Of a DNA stretch of 64,000 nucleotides, positions 10,588-22,057 are shown piece by piece. Location: assembly GCA_019448385.1 (NCBI GenBank), contig JAGTXO010000021.1, forward strand, positions 1 to 64,000, given 5' to 3'. Below the pieces are notes generated by a model. It did no database searches and was not told the DNA's origin. It worked only from the letters and a program-made list of their open reading frames with translations. The first letter of the stretch is position 1. Each line of letters opens with the position of its first letter. The DNA comes from Diacronema lutheri (Eukaryota; Haptophyta; Pavlovophyceae; Pavlovales; Pavlovaceae). The translations under genes were made by a program, and so were the position numbers.

Positions 10588-11759
10588 CGTAGGTGTCGCG
10601 GGGCGGGTGGAGTGGGGTGGGGGGGGGGGGGGCGGCGGACGCGGGCGGGCGGAATGCGCTCGTCGTTCTCCGCCGCAGACAGCCACAATGCACTGGGGGT
10701 GGGTGGAGGCTCACGAAGTTTGGCCGCCCTCGCTCCAGTCGGGGGTACACGCGCAGCAGCTCGCGGACGGGCGCGCGGCACATCGGACAAGCCACTTGGC
10801 CCCGCGCGTGCGCAAGGTGCGCACACTGGGACGCCGCGCGGCGCACGGCAGACGGCGCGCGCCGGCGCGCGACGAGCAGTGGGGGTCCGCACCGCTCAGT
10901 TCGCAGGCGCGGAGCACGGCGCACCGCAGCGCGGCATCGCCGCACCTGCATGCAGTAGCACATGTGCCCACAGCCGAGAAGCGCGCAATTGACGTCACGC
11001 TCGCAGCACAGGATGCACACGCCGGGGGCCTTCTTCGCGCCGCTCGGCGCCTCGACGTTGGTCGTCACAACGGGCGGCGCGTCGTGCGCGTGGCGCGATG
11101 AGCGCGAGCGCGGCGGCGACCTCTTGCTGCACGATGCGCTGCAATGAGAGCTGCAGCTCGAAAGAGGCGGCGACCGTGCGCTCGAGGTTGGCAATTTGCT
11201 GGCAAAGCGCCTGGAGCTCCGACGAGCTGGAGCCGGCGCCGGCGCCGGCGGCAAGCATCGCCGTCGCGCGCTCACGGGGCAGCTGCGGCGGGTGCGTGAA
11301 CGCCGGCTGGGCGTGGGCGGCCGCGAGTGGTACCAAGCGAGACATGGTCTCCGAGGCGCGCCGGCTGACGACGTCCTCGAGCTCGTTGCGGAATGCGCCC
11401 TCGAGCAGCGCTTGCACGACCGAGTTCTCGACGAGGTTGTCCAGGTCAGCCGCGAGGCTCGACGCGTGGCGCGCGGCCGGATCGGGGTCGTTCGGCGGCA
11501 GAAAGGTGCGTGGCTGCGCCGTGCGCCAAGCTGCACGCCGCCGCGGCTGCCGCGGCCCGCGCGCGAGCGCGGCATCCAGCGCAGCGCGGAACGACGCGCG
11601 CGCGACGCCTGAGACAAGGGCGGAAGAGCGGAGCACGTGCAGTTCGTCGGCAACGGCGGGAGATGACGGCGCCTCATCGTCCGTGTCATACTCGCCTTCG
11701 TCCGCAGAGCGCATGCGCGCCACATCGCGGACCTGGGCGAGCAGCGCGGCGCGGGACAT
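10520..11759 (-). CDS. RING-finger protein, probable E3 ubiquitin ligase
   Basis: The start ATG at 11759 gives MSRAALLAQVRDV and a region rich in Asp/Glu and predicted helix (LQALCQQIANLERTVAA, coiled-coil like). A frame break near 11095 is needed to continue into VCILCCERDVNCALLGCGHMCYC, the first five zinc ligands of a C3HC4 RING. The last pair, CPMCRAPVREL, lies about 150 bp further on; the piece between them (about 10800-10945) looks like a retained GC-rich intron whose exact borders I could not fix. RINGs of this C-terminal type recruit E2 enzymes. The 3' end is uncertain: the frame runs on to 10520, overlapping PPT1 tail to tail, but the true stop may be just after the RING near 10740. 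Confidence 0.72.
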
Positions 11760-11923
11760 TGTCGTAGACCGGTCTACAGGAGTCTCAGAGCATAGTTTCG
11801 CGCGAATGTGTGGTAACTTTAAGCGCTATATCACAAAATAATATACCGTGGGAGCCTATCGAACGTTTCCGCGTCACCGGCCCGGCCCCCGCGCCTCGGC
11901 GAAGCGGAGCACTCTGCTGGGAA
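11760..11923. promoter_or_regulatory. Shared promoter region of a head-to-head gene pair
   Basis: Only 164 bp separate the RING-gene ATG (minus, 11759) and the next plus-strand ATG (11924). The middle (about 11790-11850) is a local AT-rich island including TTTAAG and tatatcacaaaataatat, unlike its GC-rich surroundings, so it likely holds the transcription starts of both genes. The assignment is by position and base composition only. Confidence 0.45.
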
Positions 11924-12694
11924 ATGTCGCCCGTGAGCAAGCCCCCGGGCGCGGACGGGCCGGCAGGTTCGTCCCCCGGCTTTGTGCGCGAGCGTATCGA
12001 GCGCGAACTTGAGTGCGCGCAGCCGCTGCGCGGCAGCGCGCGCCGCACGCCACAGCGCCGCGGTCGCTGAGAGCACGTCCTCGCGCCTCCCGCCCGCCCC
12101 ATCTCTACGCGCGCAGCACGCAGCAGCGGATGCGCGCGCTGCCCTACGGCGACCGCCTTGAGCTCATCAGCTCGTACATTGCGCGCAACGCGACGGCCAT
12201 CCACGCCACGCCCTACTGCGCGCGCTCGTATGCGCCGGCGCGCTGGCGCAATTACGCCGAGCGCGGCAATATTGTCGCGGGCTTCGCGACACGGTACGCG
12301 CTCGGCTCGCGCGCCACGCGCGCGCAGAGTTGGAGTGCCGAGACCAACGCGCACACGTGCGTGTGGTGCGCGTGGCAGGCACATGGCTGCCGGCGACAGC
12401 TGCCTGCCCTACAACTTGCACCAGACGTCGACCGTCACGGCGAACGCATTCCCCGCTTTCGAGCGCTACGAACACGCGTCGCGCGCGCGCTCCGAGCGAT
12501 TCGCGTCTGGCACGCTCCGCGCACTGATGGCCGCGCCCAGTCAGCGGTCGCCTTTGTCCGCTCAGGCCGCGCTTGAGCTCGATGACGAACCGCGCGACAG
12601 GCGCGAATTCACGCACTACCTCGAGGAGCACGTGCGTGTGTCATCAATTGTGCCGGTGCGCAGGGAGCCGGGGAGCGCGTGCGCGCAGCTCTGA
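11924..12694 (+). CDS. Hypothetical protein
   Basis: I do not recognise a family. The likely start is MSPVSKPPGADG at 11924. A first exon ends near 12060 with an intron to about 12115-12130 whose phase I could not make fit, so a single indel or a different junction is possible. Exon 2 reads MRALPYGDRLELISSYIARN and NYAERGNIVAGFATRY; a clear 43-bp intron (12357-12399) then joins AETNAHT to CLPYNLHQTSTVTANAF with restored frame. The C-terminus is FTHYLEEHVRVSSIV...SACAQL. The composition (Tyr, Asn, His, balanced charge) is that of a real folded or scaffold protein rather than noise. Divergent from the RING gene. Confidence 0.6.
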
Positions 12695-13203
12695 GTGCTT
12701 GCGTGACGGCTGACCGCAGCCTGCCCTCTCCCGCCCCCCCTTTCCTCCTGCCCCTTCGCGCGCTTCTTTGCTCGCTCGGCGCTCGCGTCCGTCGCTTTGC
12801 CGCTCCGTGTGTCCCTGCGACTCTGTCGCACAGCTTCCGAGCAAGTCGCCTTCGCTGCCAGTGCACACAAAGTCACTCGCGAAGCCATCACCTTGAGTGT
12901 CGACTGACGGCTGTCTCGAGACTGACCGTCCATCGGCCGTCGGTCCGATCACTCCGATGGTCCGTGGATTTCGAATGACCTACCGTCGTCCCGACAGCGG
13001 ACGATCGACTCACCTTTCGACGGTGCCGGTCGATGCGTCGGTTCAATTCTTCCACGTCGTGATTCGCGACCAACGTGCGCCATCATCAGTCATCACTCAA
13101 TTTCTTTTTCTTTTTCGATTTTTCTTTTTCAAACGTTAAATGTCGGCGGCAGTTCCACGCGCCTTTTTCGCGCATCACGCATGGGGCGTCGCTGGGCGCG
13201 TCG
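12695..13203. other. Intergenic, no gene seen
   Basis: About 500 bp of lower GC content than the flanks, with short direct and inverted words around 12930-13060 (cgatgg/cgtcggtc type) and a pyrimidine run tttctttttctttttcg near 13100-13130. It carries the promoter of the SRCR gene that begins at 13204. No open frame looks coding. Confidence 0.6.
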
Positions 13204-15232
13204 ATGACCTGCGAGGTCGCCGTGGGCTCTCCTAGCGGCGTCGAGCGCCCCACGTGGCGCTCGGCGCGGGGCGGATCGGCGCGCGCTCTTGTTGTGGCTG
13301 TCACGGCCGTGCTCCTCGTCTGCGTGTATGTTACGCATGTGCGATCAGCCGAGCGGCCGCCGGGCTCGCTGGTTCGAGCAGAGGCCATCGCCGTGGCCGC
13401 CGTGCGCCCACCGCAAGCGCTGTACGGCAATGGGTGCAAGCTGTCCATGTTTATCCCAATGACCGCCTGCAAGAAGGACATCAAGTCCGACGCCTGCTGC
13501 AACGCGCTGCGCACTATCATGAACGCGGCATGCGTCTGCCAGTGCGCGCGGTCGCGCCGCGCCGCGCCGCACGAGTAGCCGCGCGCCGGCCGCCGCGCGC
13601 GGTCCCTGACCCACGCTCGGGCGCGGCGCTGCGCGTGAACACTCGCTTGCCTACTTTTTCAAATTGCCCGCCCGCCCGCCGTCCGCCCGCCCGCCCGCAG
13701 GGCCATGCCACCGATCGTCTTGAAGAACGGCGGCACGCCGTTGTCCTTCCTCGACAATTTTCTCGGCTGCAACCTGCGCGACGACACGCACGACCGGTCG
13801 ACTTTGTTGCGCGCTCGACGCCGTGCGCCGACCGTGCCGAGTGGTGCGCCGACCGCCGCCACGCGCGCGACGTCCGCCTCGACTCATATCCAATCGGGCG
13901 CGTTCAGATGTGGCATCGGACGGATGGATGGCGGTACGTGACGCCCGCGCGGCTTGACGAGCGCGGCGACCTCGGCGCGGCGCTTGAAATGGAGACGGCG
14001 CGCTTCGTATGCAAGGCGCTTGGGTACAGGGACGCCTCCGAGTGGGGGTACACGGACAAGATCGGCAGCCGCAGCACGGGCTTTGCCCTCGCTTGCCCGC
14101 CCGACGCGGCAGACGCGCGCGATGTGCGGGTGAGCCGTGCGCGCGCACGCGGCGCGCGCGCGCCGTGCGCGCTGCTCGGCCCGCGCGGCGCGACACGGGC
14201 CAAGGCGTGAAAACGCGGCGCGGGTGCCGGCGGGCGATGCGAGCGCTACGGATCCGAATCACCGCCGCGCTGGCGATGGCCACATGCCTGAATCTGCGCG
14301 CACAGAGCGCGGCGTGCTCCGCGAGCGCCGCACTTCCCTCTCCTGCCGGCGCTCCACCGTCTCACGCACCCGCGCGCGCCGCACGGCCCCGGTCCGCCCC
14401 GCCCACGCTGCCGCCCCGCCCATGCTGCCGCCCCGCCCATGCTGCCGCCCCGCCCATGCTGCCGCTCCACTCGATTATGCAGGCATGTTCGCCGCTTGAG
14501 CTCGACGTCTCGCATGGCGAGCCCGCGCCGATGTGGGCGCACTGCAACGCGTATCCGGGCGTCGTTGGGATGTGCGTCCGCCCCCACGAGGAGGTCCTGT
14601 GCACAAGCCTTGGCGACAACCAGCTGACGGGCGCGCGCGCGCCGGACGGCGACGTGGCGCACCAGCGCGCGGTGGGCGGGTCGCACATGCTCTGCGGCAC
14701 GGCCGGGATCAACGAGAGCCGCATCGCGTGGGAGAACGGCGCGTGGGACGACGACCGCGCGTACGTGCGCGCGCACGGCTACGAGGTGAAACCGCGCGTC
14801 GAGCTCTGGCGCGGCGCGCGCGCGGGCGCGCCTGCGCACGACGTCGTGCCGGTGCCCGCCGGCGAGTGGGCGTTTGATCCGAACGTCGCGCCGCCGCCGC
14901 CGCCGTCGGGCGAGGCGGCTGCGCTCGCGCCGCCACCTCTCTCGCCGCCGTATCACGCCTCTCCGCCTCTTCCAGCGGGTGGTACGCTCGCGTTCCTGCC
15001 GCCGCCGTCCGCCGCGTCGTCCGCGCCGAGCGCCGCGCCGCCGCCGCTGCCAAGCATGAGCGGTGACCCGCTTGCGTTCCTCGATCACATCAACGAGCCC
15101 GCCAGCCCGCCGCCTCCGCCGCCCAGCCGTGAGGCGAGCACGCGGCTTTCGCCGCCTCCGCCCCCCCTTCAAATTGTCGGCGGCTCGCCTACGTTCTGGC
15201 GGCGCCAACGGCGCCAACGGCAACGGCGCTAG
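13204..15232 (+). CDS. Secreted/membrane protein with eight-cysteine-like and SRCR-like segments and a Pro-rich tail
   Basis: Three exons: 13204-13541, 13701-14129 (one frame break around 13800-13850) and 14483-15232, about 505 residues. After a short N-terminus comes one hydrophobic helix (ALVVAVTAVLLVCVYV), a signal anchor or signal peptide. Next, cysteines are arranged C...C...CC...CVC across the first intron to LGC, resembling the eight-cysteine motif of lipid-transfer/2S-albumin-like domains. Exon 2 carries GRVQMWHRTDGW, FVCKALGYRDASEWG and GFALACPPDA, an SRCR-like pattern. Exon 3 has further cysteines (MWAHCNAYPGVVGMC; MLCGTAGINES) and a tail of (P)n blocks. Such a protein probably sits outside the cell. 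Splice junctions CA|G and CGG|GCA keep frame. Individual domain calls are tentative, the gene itself is well supported. Confidence 0.65.
14401..14465 (+). repeat. 17-bp tandem repeat in an intron
   Basis: About four copies of a cgccccgcccatgctgc-like unit lie near the 3' end of the second intron (14130-14482) of the SRCR-like gene, just upstream of the acceptor at 14481-14482. They are C-rich and may act as the polypyrimidine tract. Confidence 0.8.
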
Positions 15233-15307
15233 GCGGCACGTAGCCTGCCACGAGCCAGGACGGGAAAAGGGGCGTTGTCACGGTCGGCTCAGATATGTCC
15301 TCGCGCC

Positions 15308-15796
15308 TCATCGCGCGCCTCGGAGCCAGCGCGCAATCTTGGGCGTCGCGGCGATAATCACGGGCAGGCGGAGCAGGTCAAGAAACTCGTTGCACTCGAA
15401 GGCGACGGCCGCGTTGACGACCTGCGGCGACCACTTGGTCAGGTCGAAAAAGTTGTGCGCGCCGAGCTGGTAAAGGGCGTCCATCCCGTCGTACGGGACG
15501 AGGCGGTAATGCAGAGCGCCGTAGATGGGCACAAAGCACACCACCCAGCTCGCGCCCCACACGGTCACGAAGACCGAGCCGTACTCACGGAACATTTGCC
15601 AAAAGGCGCTCGGCGGCTTGCCGGCCGCCTTGGCGCCGGCCGCCGCGTCCATGCCGGGCCGCGGCGGCGCGGGCCCCGCAAAGCCCCGAACCGCCCGCGA
15701 GCGCAGCTGCAGCGAGCCGTGCGCCGGTCCGCACGCGACGCGAGCGAGCGCGCGCTGCCCGACGCGCCGGACGCCGAGCCGCGCCATCGCGAGCAT
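15308..15796 (-). CDS. FAM210/DUF1279-family organelle membrane protein
   Basis: A 162-residue protein without introns. The N-terminus (MLAMARLGVRRVGQRALARV) is Arg-rich and lacks acidic residues, as in a mitochondrial presequence. The core is the DUF1279 pattern: FWQMFREYGSVFVTVWGASW, a membrane-spanning segment with VVCFVPIYGAL, then DGMDAL. FAM210 proteins sit in mitochondrial (or plastid) inner membranes and influence organelle translation and morphology. The C-terminal half FFDLTKW...LLRLPVIIAATPKIARWL has a second hydrophobic helix. A second in-frame ATG at 15787 is a possible alternative start. The gene is head to head with Ctf4, 87 bp apart. Confidence 0.78.
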   Translation of the reverse strand: MLAMARLGVRRVGQRALARVACGPAHGSLQLRSRAVRGFAGPAPPRPGMDAAAGAKAAGKPPSAFWQMFREYGSVFVTVWGASWVVCFVPIYGALHYRLVPYDGMDALYQLGAHNFFDLTKWSPQVVNAAVAFECNEFLDLLRLPVIIAATPKIARWLRGAR

Positions 15797-15883
15797 CTGC
15801 CCAGCGTTTAAAAACGTTTGAAGACGAAGGCGACGGCGAAAAGGGCGGGAGTGAACTGGTCGCCCTCGCAGGTGCTGGGCGCG
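15797..15883. promoter_or_regulatory. Bidirectional promoter between FAM210-like and Ctf4 genes
   Basis: Eighty-seven bp between divergent start codons. It contains TTTAAA at 15807-15812 followed by aacgttt, an AT-rich patch in otherwise GC-rich DNA. Both genes must be transcribed from here. Confidence 0.5.
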
Positions 15884-18800
15884 ATGAGCAAGCCGACGAC
15901 GCGCTTCGCGCACATGGAGGGCAAGACCGTGCTGTGCTACAGCCCGGATGGCGGGTGCGACCGCGCCCCTGGCGCGCCCGCGACGCCGACGCGCCTCGGC
16001 TTTGAGCCGCTCGCGCCGCGCACGCGGCCGCGCGCCCGTGCACCCGCCGACGGCTGCGCGCGCCGCGCGCCGCGCGCGCAGGCACATCATCACGGGCGGT
16101 GCGGACCACGCGGTGCGCGTGTTTGATGTGTCCAAGCTCGCCGCCGAGCCCCGTGCGATCGAGCACCACTCGGACGCCGTCACCGCCTTAGCGATCAGCG
16201 CAAACGTGCGCGCACGCGCGGTGCGTCGGCACGCGCGGCGCGCGCGCGCGCCGCGCGCCGACACGTCGCGCGCGCGCGCGCGGCGCGCGATGCGCGGCGC
16301 GCAGGGCGAGCGGCTGGTGACGGGCTGCGAGGACAATATGGTCGCGCTCTTCGACTTCCCGAGTGGCGAGTTCACAGGCAACGCGACGCGCAGCCAGACG
16401 CCCGTGTGCGACGTCGCCTTCTCGCCGACGGGCGCGTTCGTCGCGGCCGCGTGCGACGACGGCAACATCCGGCACGTGGCGCACGAGACGAACCAGCTGA
16501 CGATGCTTAAGGGCCATCGCGACGCCGTCCTCCACCTCGCGTACGACCCGCTTGGCCGCTACCTCGCTTCGTCGAGTGCAGACGGGAACGTGCGCATCTG
16601 GACGACGGACGACGGCGCGTGCGCGCACCACCTGCTGCACGGCTACGGCAAGCTGGCGCGCGGCGGCGAGGAGACGAGTGCGCCAGCGTGGCACCCAGAG
16701 GGCACGTTGCTCGCCGTGCCCACCCCGCGCGGCATCCGCCTGCTCGCGCGCGGCACGTGGGCCGCCGACGGCACGCTGAGCGGCGAGGGGTCGTGCGCCG
16801 AGCAGACGCGTTGCGCGTTCGCCTCATCCGGACTCTACCTCGCCGCCTTTGGCCTCGACCGGCAGCTCTTCGTGTGGGACGTGCGCGAGAAGCACACGCT
16901 CGCCAACGTGCGCTGTGACGCGCCGATCACCTCGCTCGCCTGGTCGCCCGTGCACAACGCGCTCGCGTACGCGACCGCGGACGGCACGATGGCCGTGTGG
17001 GATGGCGTCGTGCCGTCCCACTTCCCGCACCCGGCGATCGCAACGCACGCCGAGCACGCGAAGGGCGGTGCGGCGGGCGGCGGCGCGGGCGGCGCTGACG
17101 ACAACGAGGACGCCCTTGATGCGGCGATCCTCGAGGCGCTCGGCGACGCCGACGCCGACCCAGCCGAGCTCGCGCCCACGCCCGCGCCGGCGCGCGCCGC
17201 GGCTGGCGCGCGCGCCGCGCGCGCGCCGCCACCGGCCGCTGCGGCCGCGCCGCCCGCGCGCCGCCGGCTGCAGGCGACGGCGGAGGGCGGCGACGACGAC
17301 GACGACGTCGACGACATGCTCGGTCTCGAGAGCAAGGAGGCCAAGGCCGCCGAGCTCGCCGAGCTCGAGATGGCGATCGCGCGCGAGGAGCGGCTGCGCG
17401 CGCTCCGCGACGGGCAGCGCGCGGCCCGCGCAGCCGGCGCCCGCGCCCGCCGTCGAGGCGAGCTGCGCGCAGGCCTCGGTGCAGCCGGGCTCGACACCGT
17501 GGCACAATAAGCGCCGGTTTCTCGCATACAACCTCCTCGGCTCCGTCACGTCGCGCGACGAGGACACGGCATGCACAGTCGAGGTGACCTTCGCCGACGC
17601 CGACCGCGGCCGGTCGCTTCCGGGAAAGGTCGACCCGTACCACTCGAGCATGGCGGCGTTGAGCGAAGACGGTGCGGTCTTCGCGGCCGAGGCGGCCAAC
17701 GGGCGCCCCGCCACCGTCTGGTACTGGTCCTTCGCCTCGTGGGCGGGCAACTCGGACTGGCTCGCGCAGCTGCCGCCGGGCGAGGAGCCGACGGCCGTCG
17801 CGCACGGCTTTCGCTTCGTCGCGGTCGCGTCGTCCGCGCGGCTCGTGCGCGTCTTCTCGGACACGGGGCGGCCGCTCGCGATGTGGACGGCGCGCTCCGC
17901 CGTCGTCGCGCTCGCTGCCGCCGACGACATGCTCGCCGTCGTCGAGCACGGCGCGCGCGGCGCGCTCGTGACGGACCAGTCTCTCGTCGTGTCCTCCTAC
18001 TCCCTCGCCGACGCGCGCCGCGTGCGCCGGCTGCGCGAGCGGCCTGTGGCGCTTTCGGAGGGTTCGACGCTCGCGTGGCTCGGCTTCTCGCACGATGGCG
18101 CCCTCACCGCCGTCGACTCGGCCGGCATCGTGCGGAGCGCCATGAGTGCATGGGATTACGAATGGCTACCGGTCCTTGACACCGCGTCCTCGCGCAAATC
18201 GAAGGCGGAGCGGCTGTGGGTGATCGGGCTCGACGAGACGCAACTGCTGTGCGTGCACTGCAAGGTGTGCGCGCCGCGCGCCGCGCGAGCGCCTAAGCGC
18301 GCGCGCGCGCCGCGCGCGCTCCCGCCGGCGGTGCTGACGGCGCGCGCGCGCGCGCGCACGCACACCCCTGGCGCGCACAGGGCTCGACGGCGGGGGGCCT
18401 CGACTTCCCGACGGTGCTGCCGCGGCCGGTGCTCGCGTCGCTGCCGCTCGCGTTGCCCGTCGCGCACGTCGACGGCTCGCCCGCTGAGCTCGACGCCGCG
18501 GCGTTACTGCTCGCCGCGCGGCTCGAGCAGCGGCGCGACGCGCTGCGCGCCGCGCCAACCGACGACGCCGCGGCCGAGATCGCGGCGGATGTGCTCAAGC
18601 ACGTGGGCAGCATGGATCGGAACACGCTGATGCTGATGCAGCCCGCGTGCGCGACGAGCCGCGCCGCGCGCGCTCTTGATCTCGCATCGCAGCTGCGCAC
18701 GCCACGCGCCCTCGAAGCGTCGGTTCGGCTCGCCCAGCACCACCGCCAGATGCAGCTCGCCGAGCGGATCGCGCTGCTTATGCGAGTCACGTTCGCCGGC

Positions 18801-19528
18801 GGCGCGCCGAGCGAGGACGAGCTGCTCTTCGACGCGCCCCTCGAGCACGGCCCGTACGCCGACGCGGCGCACGTGGCGCCGCCGCTGCTGCCCGCGCGCG
18901 CGCCACCCGCCCGCCTCGCGTCGAGCGACCCGTTCGCGCCCGCACGCCCGTCCGATTCAACCGGCGAGCTGCGCAGGCTCGCGGCGGAGCGCGCGGCGGC
19001 GCGCGCGGCGGGTGGCCCGGCCGCCGACGAGGCGGCGGACGACGAGGAAGGCGAAGGTGGCGGCGACGAGCGCGAGCCCGGCTGGGTGCATGAGCAGGCT
19101 GCCGAGGCGGCGCGCGCGCGTGCCGCGTCCGCGCGCGCGCCGATGCGCCAGATGCAGCTCGCGGCGGGCGCGGCGGCGGGGCTCGTGGGCGGAGCGGCGC
19201 GCGCGCAGAACCCGTTCGCGAAGCCGCCGAGCGACGCGCACGCCGCGACGATGGCGACGCCCGGCGCGGGCAAGGTCTGCGCGCACGCCAGCGCGCGCGC
19301 GCGCGCGCGTCTGCCCCGCCGCCGCGACCGGCGGGGCGCGGCCAGGCGGGGCGGGGCGCCTGCGCACCTCACGCCCACCCACCGCCGCGCGCGCAGGATG
19401 TGCTGGGCAAGCTGCAGGCGCTGAACGCGCAGCCGGCGTCGGCCGGTGCCGTCGATGCGCTCGGCGTGAAGCGCAAGACCGGCATGACGCTGCCCCCTGG
19501 CAAGCGCGTTTCAAAGGCTTTTGGCTAG
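15884..19528 (+). CDS. WDHD1: Ctf4/AND-1 (WDHD1) replisome adaptor
   Basis: Links the CMG helicase to DNA polymerase alpha during replication. Exons 15884-15954, 16082-16205, 16305-18264, 18381-19274 and 19397-19528 give about 1060 residues; each junction restores frame (for example PDGG|HIITGGADHAVRVF). The N-terminus is a WD40 propeller (HIITGGADHAVRVFDV; LVTGCEDNMVALFDF; GRYLASSSADGNVRIW), then an acidic/Ala-rich linker with DDDDDVDDMLG, then the second propeller and SepB-type helical domain (KRRFLAYNLLGSV; RPVLASLPLALPV). The C-terminus ends GKRVSKAFG, and no HMG box is present, unlike animal WDHD1. A single one-base frame break near 17440 lies in the low-complexity linker and is the only fault; total exon length is 3k+1, consistent with one indel. 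Confidence 0.9.
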
Positions 19529-19611
19529 CGCGGAAGGAGAAAGTGCGATGAAGGGCTGGCCGGATAGACCCGGCGGGGTCCCCCTCCCCCCCGGCGCCCC
19601 TCCCCCCTTGC

Positions 19612-22057
19612 TCAAGCAACGGCGAGGGACTCGTAGTCGCCGGGCGCCCGCTCAGCTGCCACCGCCATCGCAGGGCCCACCGCGGCGCCGACGGTGACGG
19701 GGCCGGCTGCGGAAGGAGGGGAGGGCGCGAGGGGCAGAAGCAGAGTATAGTGCCTTTTGGCGAGGGAGCAGAGGAGCTCGATCGGCGCGCCCGGCTCGTG
19801 CGCGCCAAAGACCTCGGTCGGCTCGAGCTGCACGCCCTCCTCGCCATGTGCACCGTTCGCACCGTCACCGCCGTCCGTCACGGGATCCGCGCCCGAGCGG
19901 AAGAAGACGTGTAACGGAACGCGCAGCTCCTCACTGAGCGCGCGAAGCTCGAGGCGCTCGCCAAAGACGCCGTCGCGCGCGCGCACGCGCGCGTACGCCG
20001 CTGCGATTTGCTCGCAGCTGAGCGAATCGACATCAGTGCGCGCACCGTGCGCGGCCTCAAGCTCGGCGTAGAGGAGCTGCGCAGACGAGCCGCCGCCGCC
20101 CGCGCCACCGCCCGGCGCGGCGGCGGACGCACCGTGCAGCATCAGCGCCTCGGAAGCGACGAGGCGCAACTCGTCCTCGTACACCTCGCAATTCTCGCGC
20201 ACGCGCGCCGCGCAGCGCGCGCGCAGGTCGGCCGCCGAGCTGCGCGCGGGCGGCGGCGCGCCGCTCGGCACGCGCGCGCCGAGCGCCGCTGCGAGCGTGT
20301 GGAAGAGGCAGTTGCCGTCGTTGGGAACGTCGACCACGCGCCTGCTCGCCCTGAGCGCGTTCTCATACGCGTTCTCGAGCTCGACGCCGTGCGCGCCTCG
20401 CACCTCCGAGCGCAGCGTCGCGACGTACATCTCGAGCGCCTGCAGCAGCGCGCCGAGCTGTTTAAGCGACGCGCGCCGCTCCGCCGAGCGCGTGAGCTGT
20501 CGGAGCGCGGCGACGTCGCGCGACAGGTGCAGCGCGCGCTCCACGATGCGCGCCATCGCGCCGAGCTGGCCCGTGCCCACGTCGCCGCCTGCGAGCGACG
20601 CGCTCAAGATCTGCTCCGTGCGCTGCTGCAGCGCGCCAACCTCGTGCTCGATCGAATCGTGCACGCGCGCGGCGAGCGGCGACGAGAAACCGACGCGCAG
20701 CGCGTCGGCGCCGCCCGACGAGCGCTGCACCTCGAGGCGCACGTCGCCGTAGCGCGCCGTGCCGATCGGCGAGTGGTCGTAACCACCATCATTCTCGCCC
20801 ACGCAGCCGACGCCGGCGGCGTGCGCGGCCAATGGCACCTCAAGCTGCGCGGCGGCGCGCGCGCGGCCCGCTTCAACGCGGCCCGCGCCGCCGTCCAGCG
20901 CGTCGCGCGCGGTGCGCGCGCTCGGCGTGCCGTCGAGCGGCGCAGGCGTGGGCACAGCGCCGCCATCGTGCACAGGGAGTAATGGTGAGCTCAGTGGCGA
21001 GAGGGGCCAGTGTGTGCCCGCAAAGCCGAGGAGCGCGTGCCCGCGCGGCGAGCGCGCGTCGTCGGCGTCGACCATTTCGCCTCCGCCTCCGCCTCCGCCT
21101 CCGCCTCCGCCTCCTCCACCGCCGCCGCCGCCTCCTCCACCGCCACCGCCACCGCCTCCGCCGCCGCTGCCGCTCATCGTGCTGCTGCTCCTCGCGGACG
21201 CATCGGCGTCGAGATCGGACGGCCCGCGAGAGAGCGCCGCCGGCAGCGCGGCCGCCTGCTCGGCGAGCAGCCGCTCGAGACGTGACGAGCGCGCCCGCTC
21301 CACTTGCAACGCATGAAGCAATTGTTGCACGAGGGAGCGGCTCGCACGGACATGGTCGCCGGCCGGCGCGGCGGCGGGCGCAGGCGGCGCGGGCAGCGCG
21401 ATCGGCGGACGTCGGCTGAGAACCCGATCGGCCGGCTCGTCGAGCTGCTCGAAGCGCTCGACCGCGTGCACGAGCGCGGCGACGTCCGAGCCGCGCAGCT
21501 CGAGCTCGATCATTTGCCGCTCCGTCCGGAGGCGAACGGCGCTCTCGAGGGCGGCGCGCTCGGCCTTGGGCAGCGCCTTGAGCTGCTTGCGCTGCGCGAG
21601 CGCAGCGTCCGAGCACGAGCGAAACTCGGCTGCGCTCAGCTTGGCCTGCGCTCTCGCGATCTCCTGCAGAAGGCCGAGGCGAGAGACCGCGCGTGGCGCG
21701 GCGGGCGAGCGCGAGCGGCACGCCGTGTGAGCGGCGGCGCGCGCGGCGCGGCGGCGTGGTGCGATCGTTGAGCGTGCCGGCGCGGCTGCGCGCGCGCACC
21801 CCGCGCTCGCGCTCGGTCAGCCTGTTCTCGGGCTTGCGGCTCAGCGATTTCCTCAAGAGGAACATAAAGCGCTCCTCCGTTGGCTGCGGCAGGCCATCGG
21901 CATCCGCGCCCGGCGGAGCGGCGTCGGCCGCCTTGCCCGTTCGCCAATTGGTCAGCATGGGCGCAGGCGAAAAGGCGCGCAGCGCCGCCGTGTTTGGCGT
22001 GGCCTTCGCCACGTGCACGCCCGCGGCCGCGTCCGGCGGAAGGTACAAGCTGTCCAT
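19612..22057 (-). CDS. OTU-domain cysteine protease (deubiquitinase)
   Basis: Two exons, 22057-21722 and 21663-19612, split by a 58-bp intron, encode 795 residues. The N-terminus (MDSLYLPPDAAAGVHV) is followed by a basic region, then helical coiled-coil-like sequence (AALAQRKQLKALPKAERAAL), a poly-Gly tract of more than 20 residues (about 21090-21180), another long helical region, and the OTU catalytic domain: VPNDGNCLFHTLAAAL with the Asp and nucleophilic Cys, and KRHYTLLLPL with the catalytic His. OTU enzymes cleave ubiquitin chains. It converges on Ctf4 with 83 bp between stops. The poly-Gly tract is a likely site of length variation. Which ubiquitin linkage it cuts cannot be told. Confidence 0.88.
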
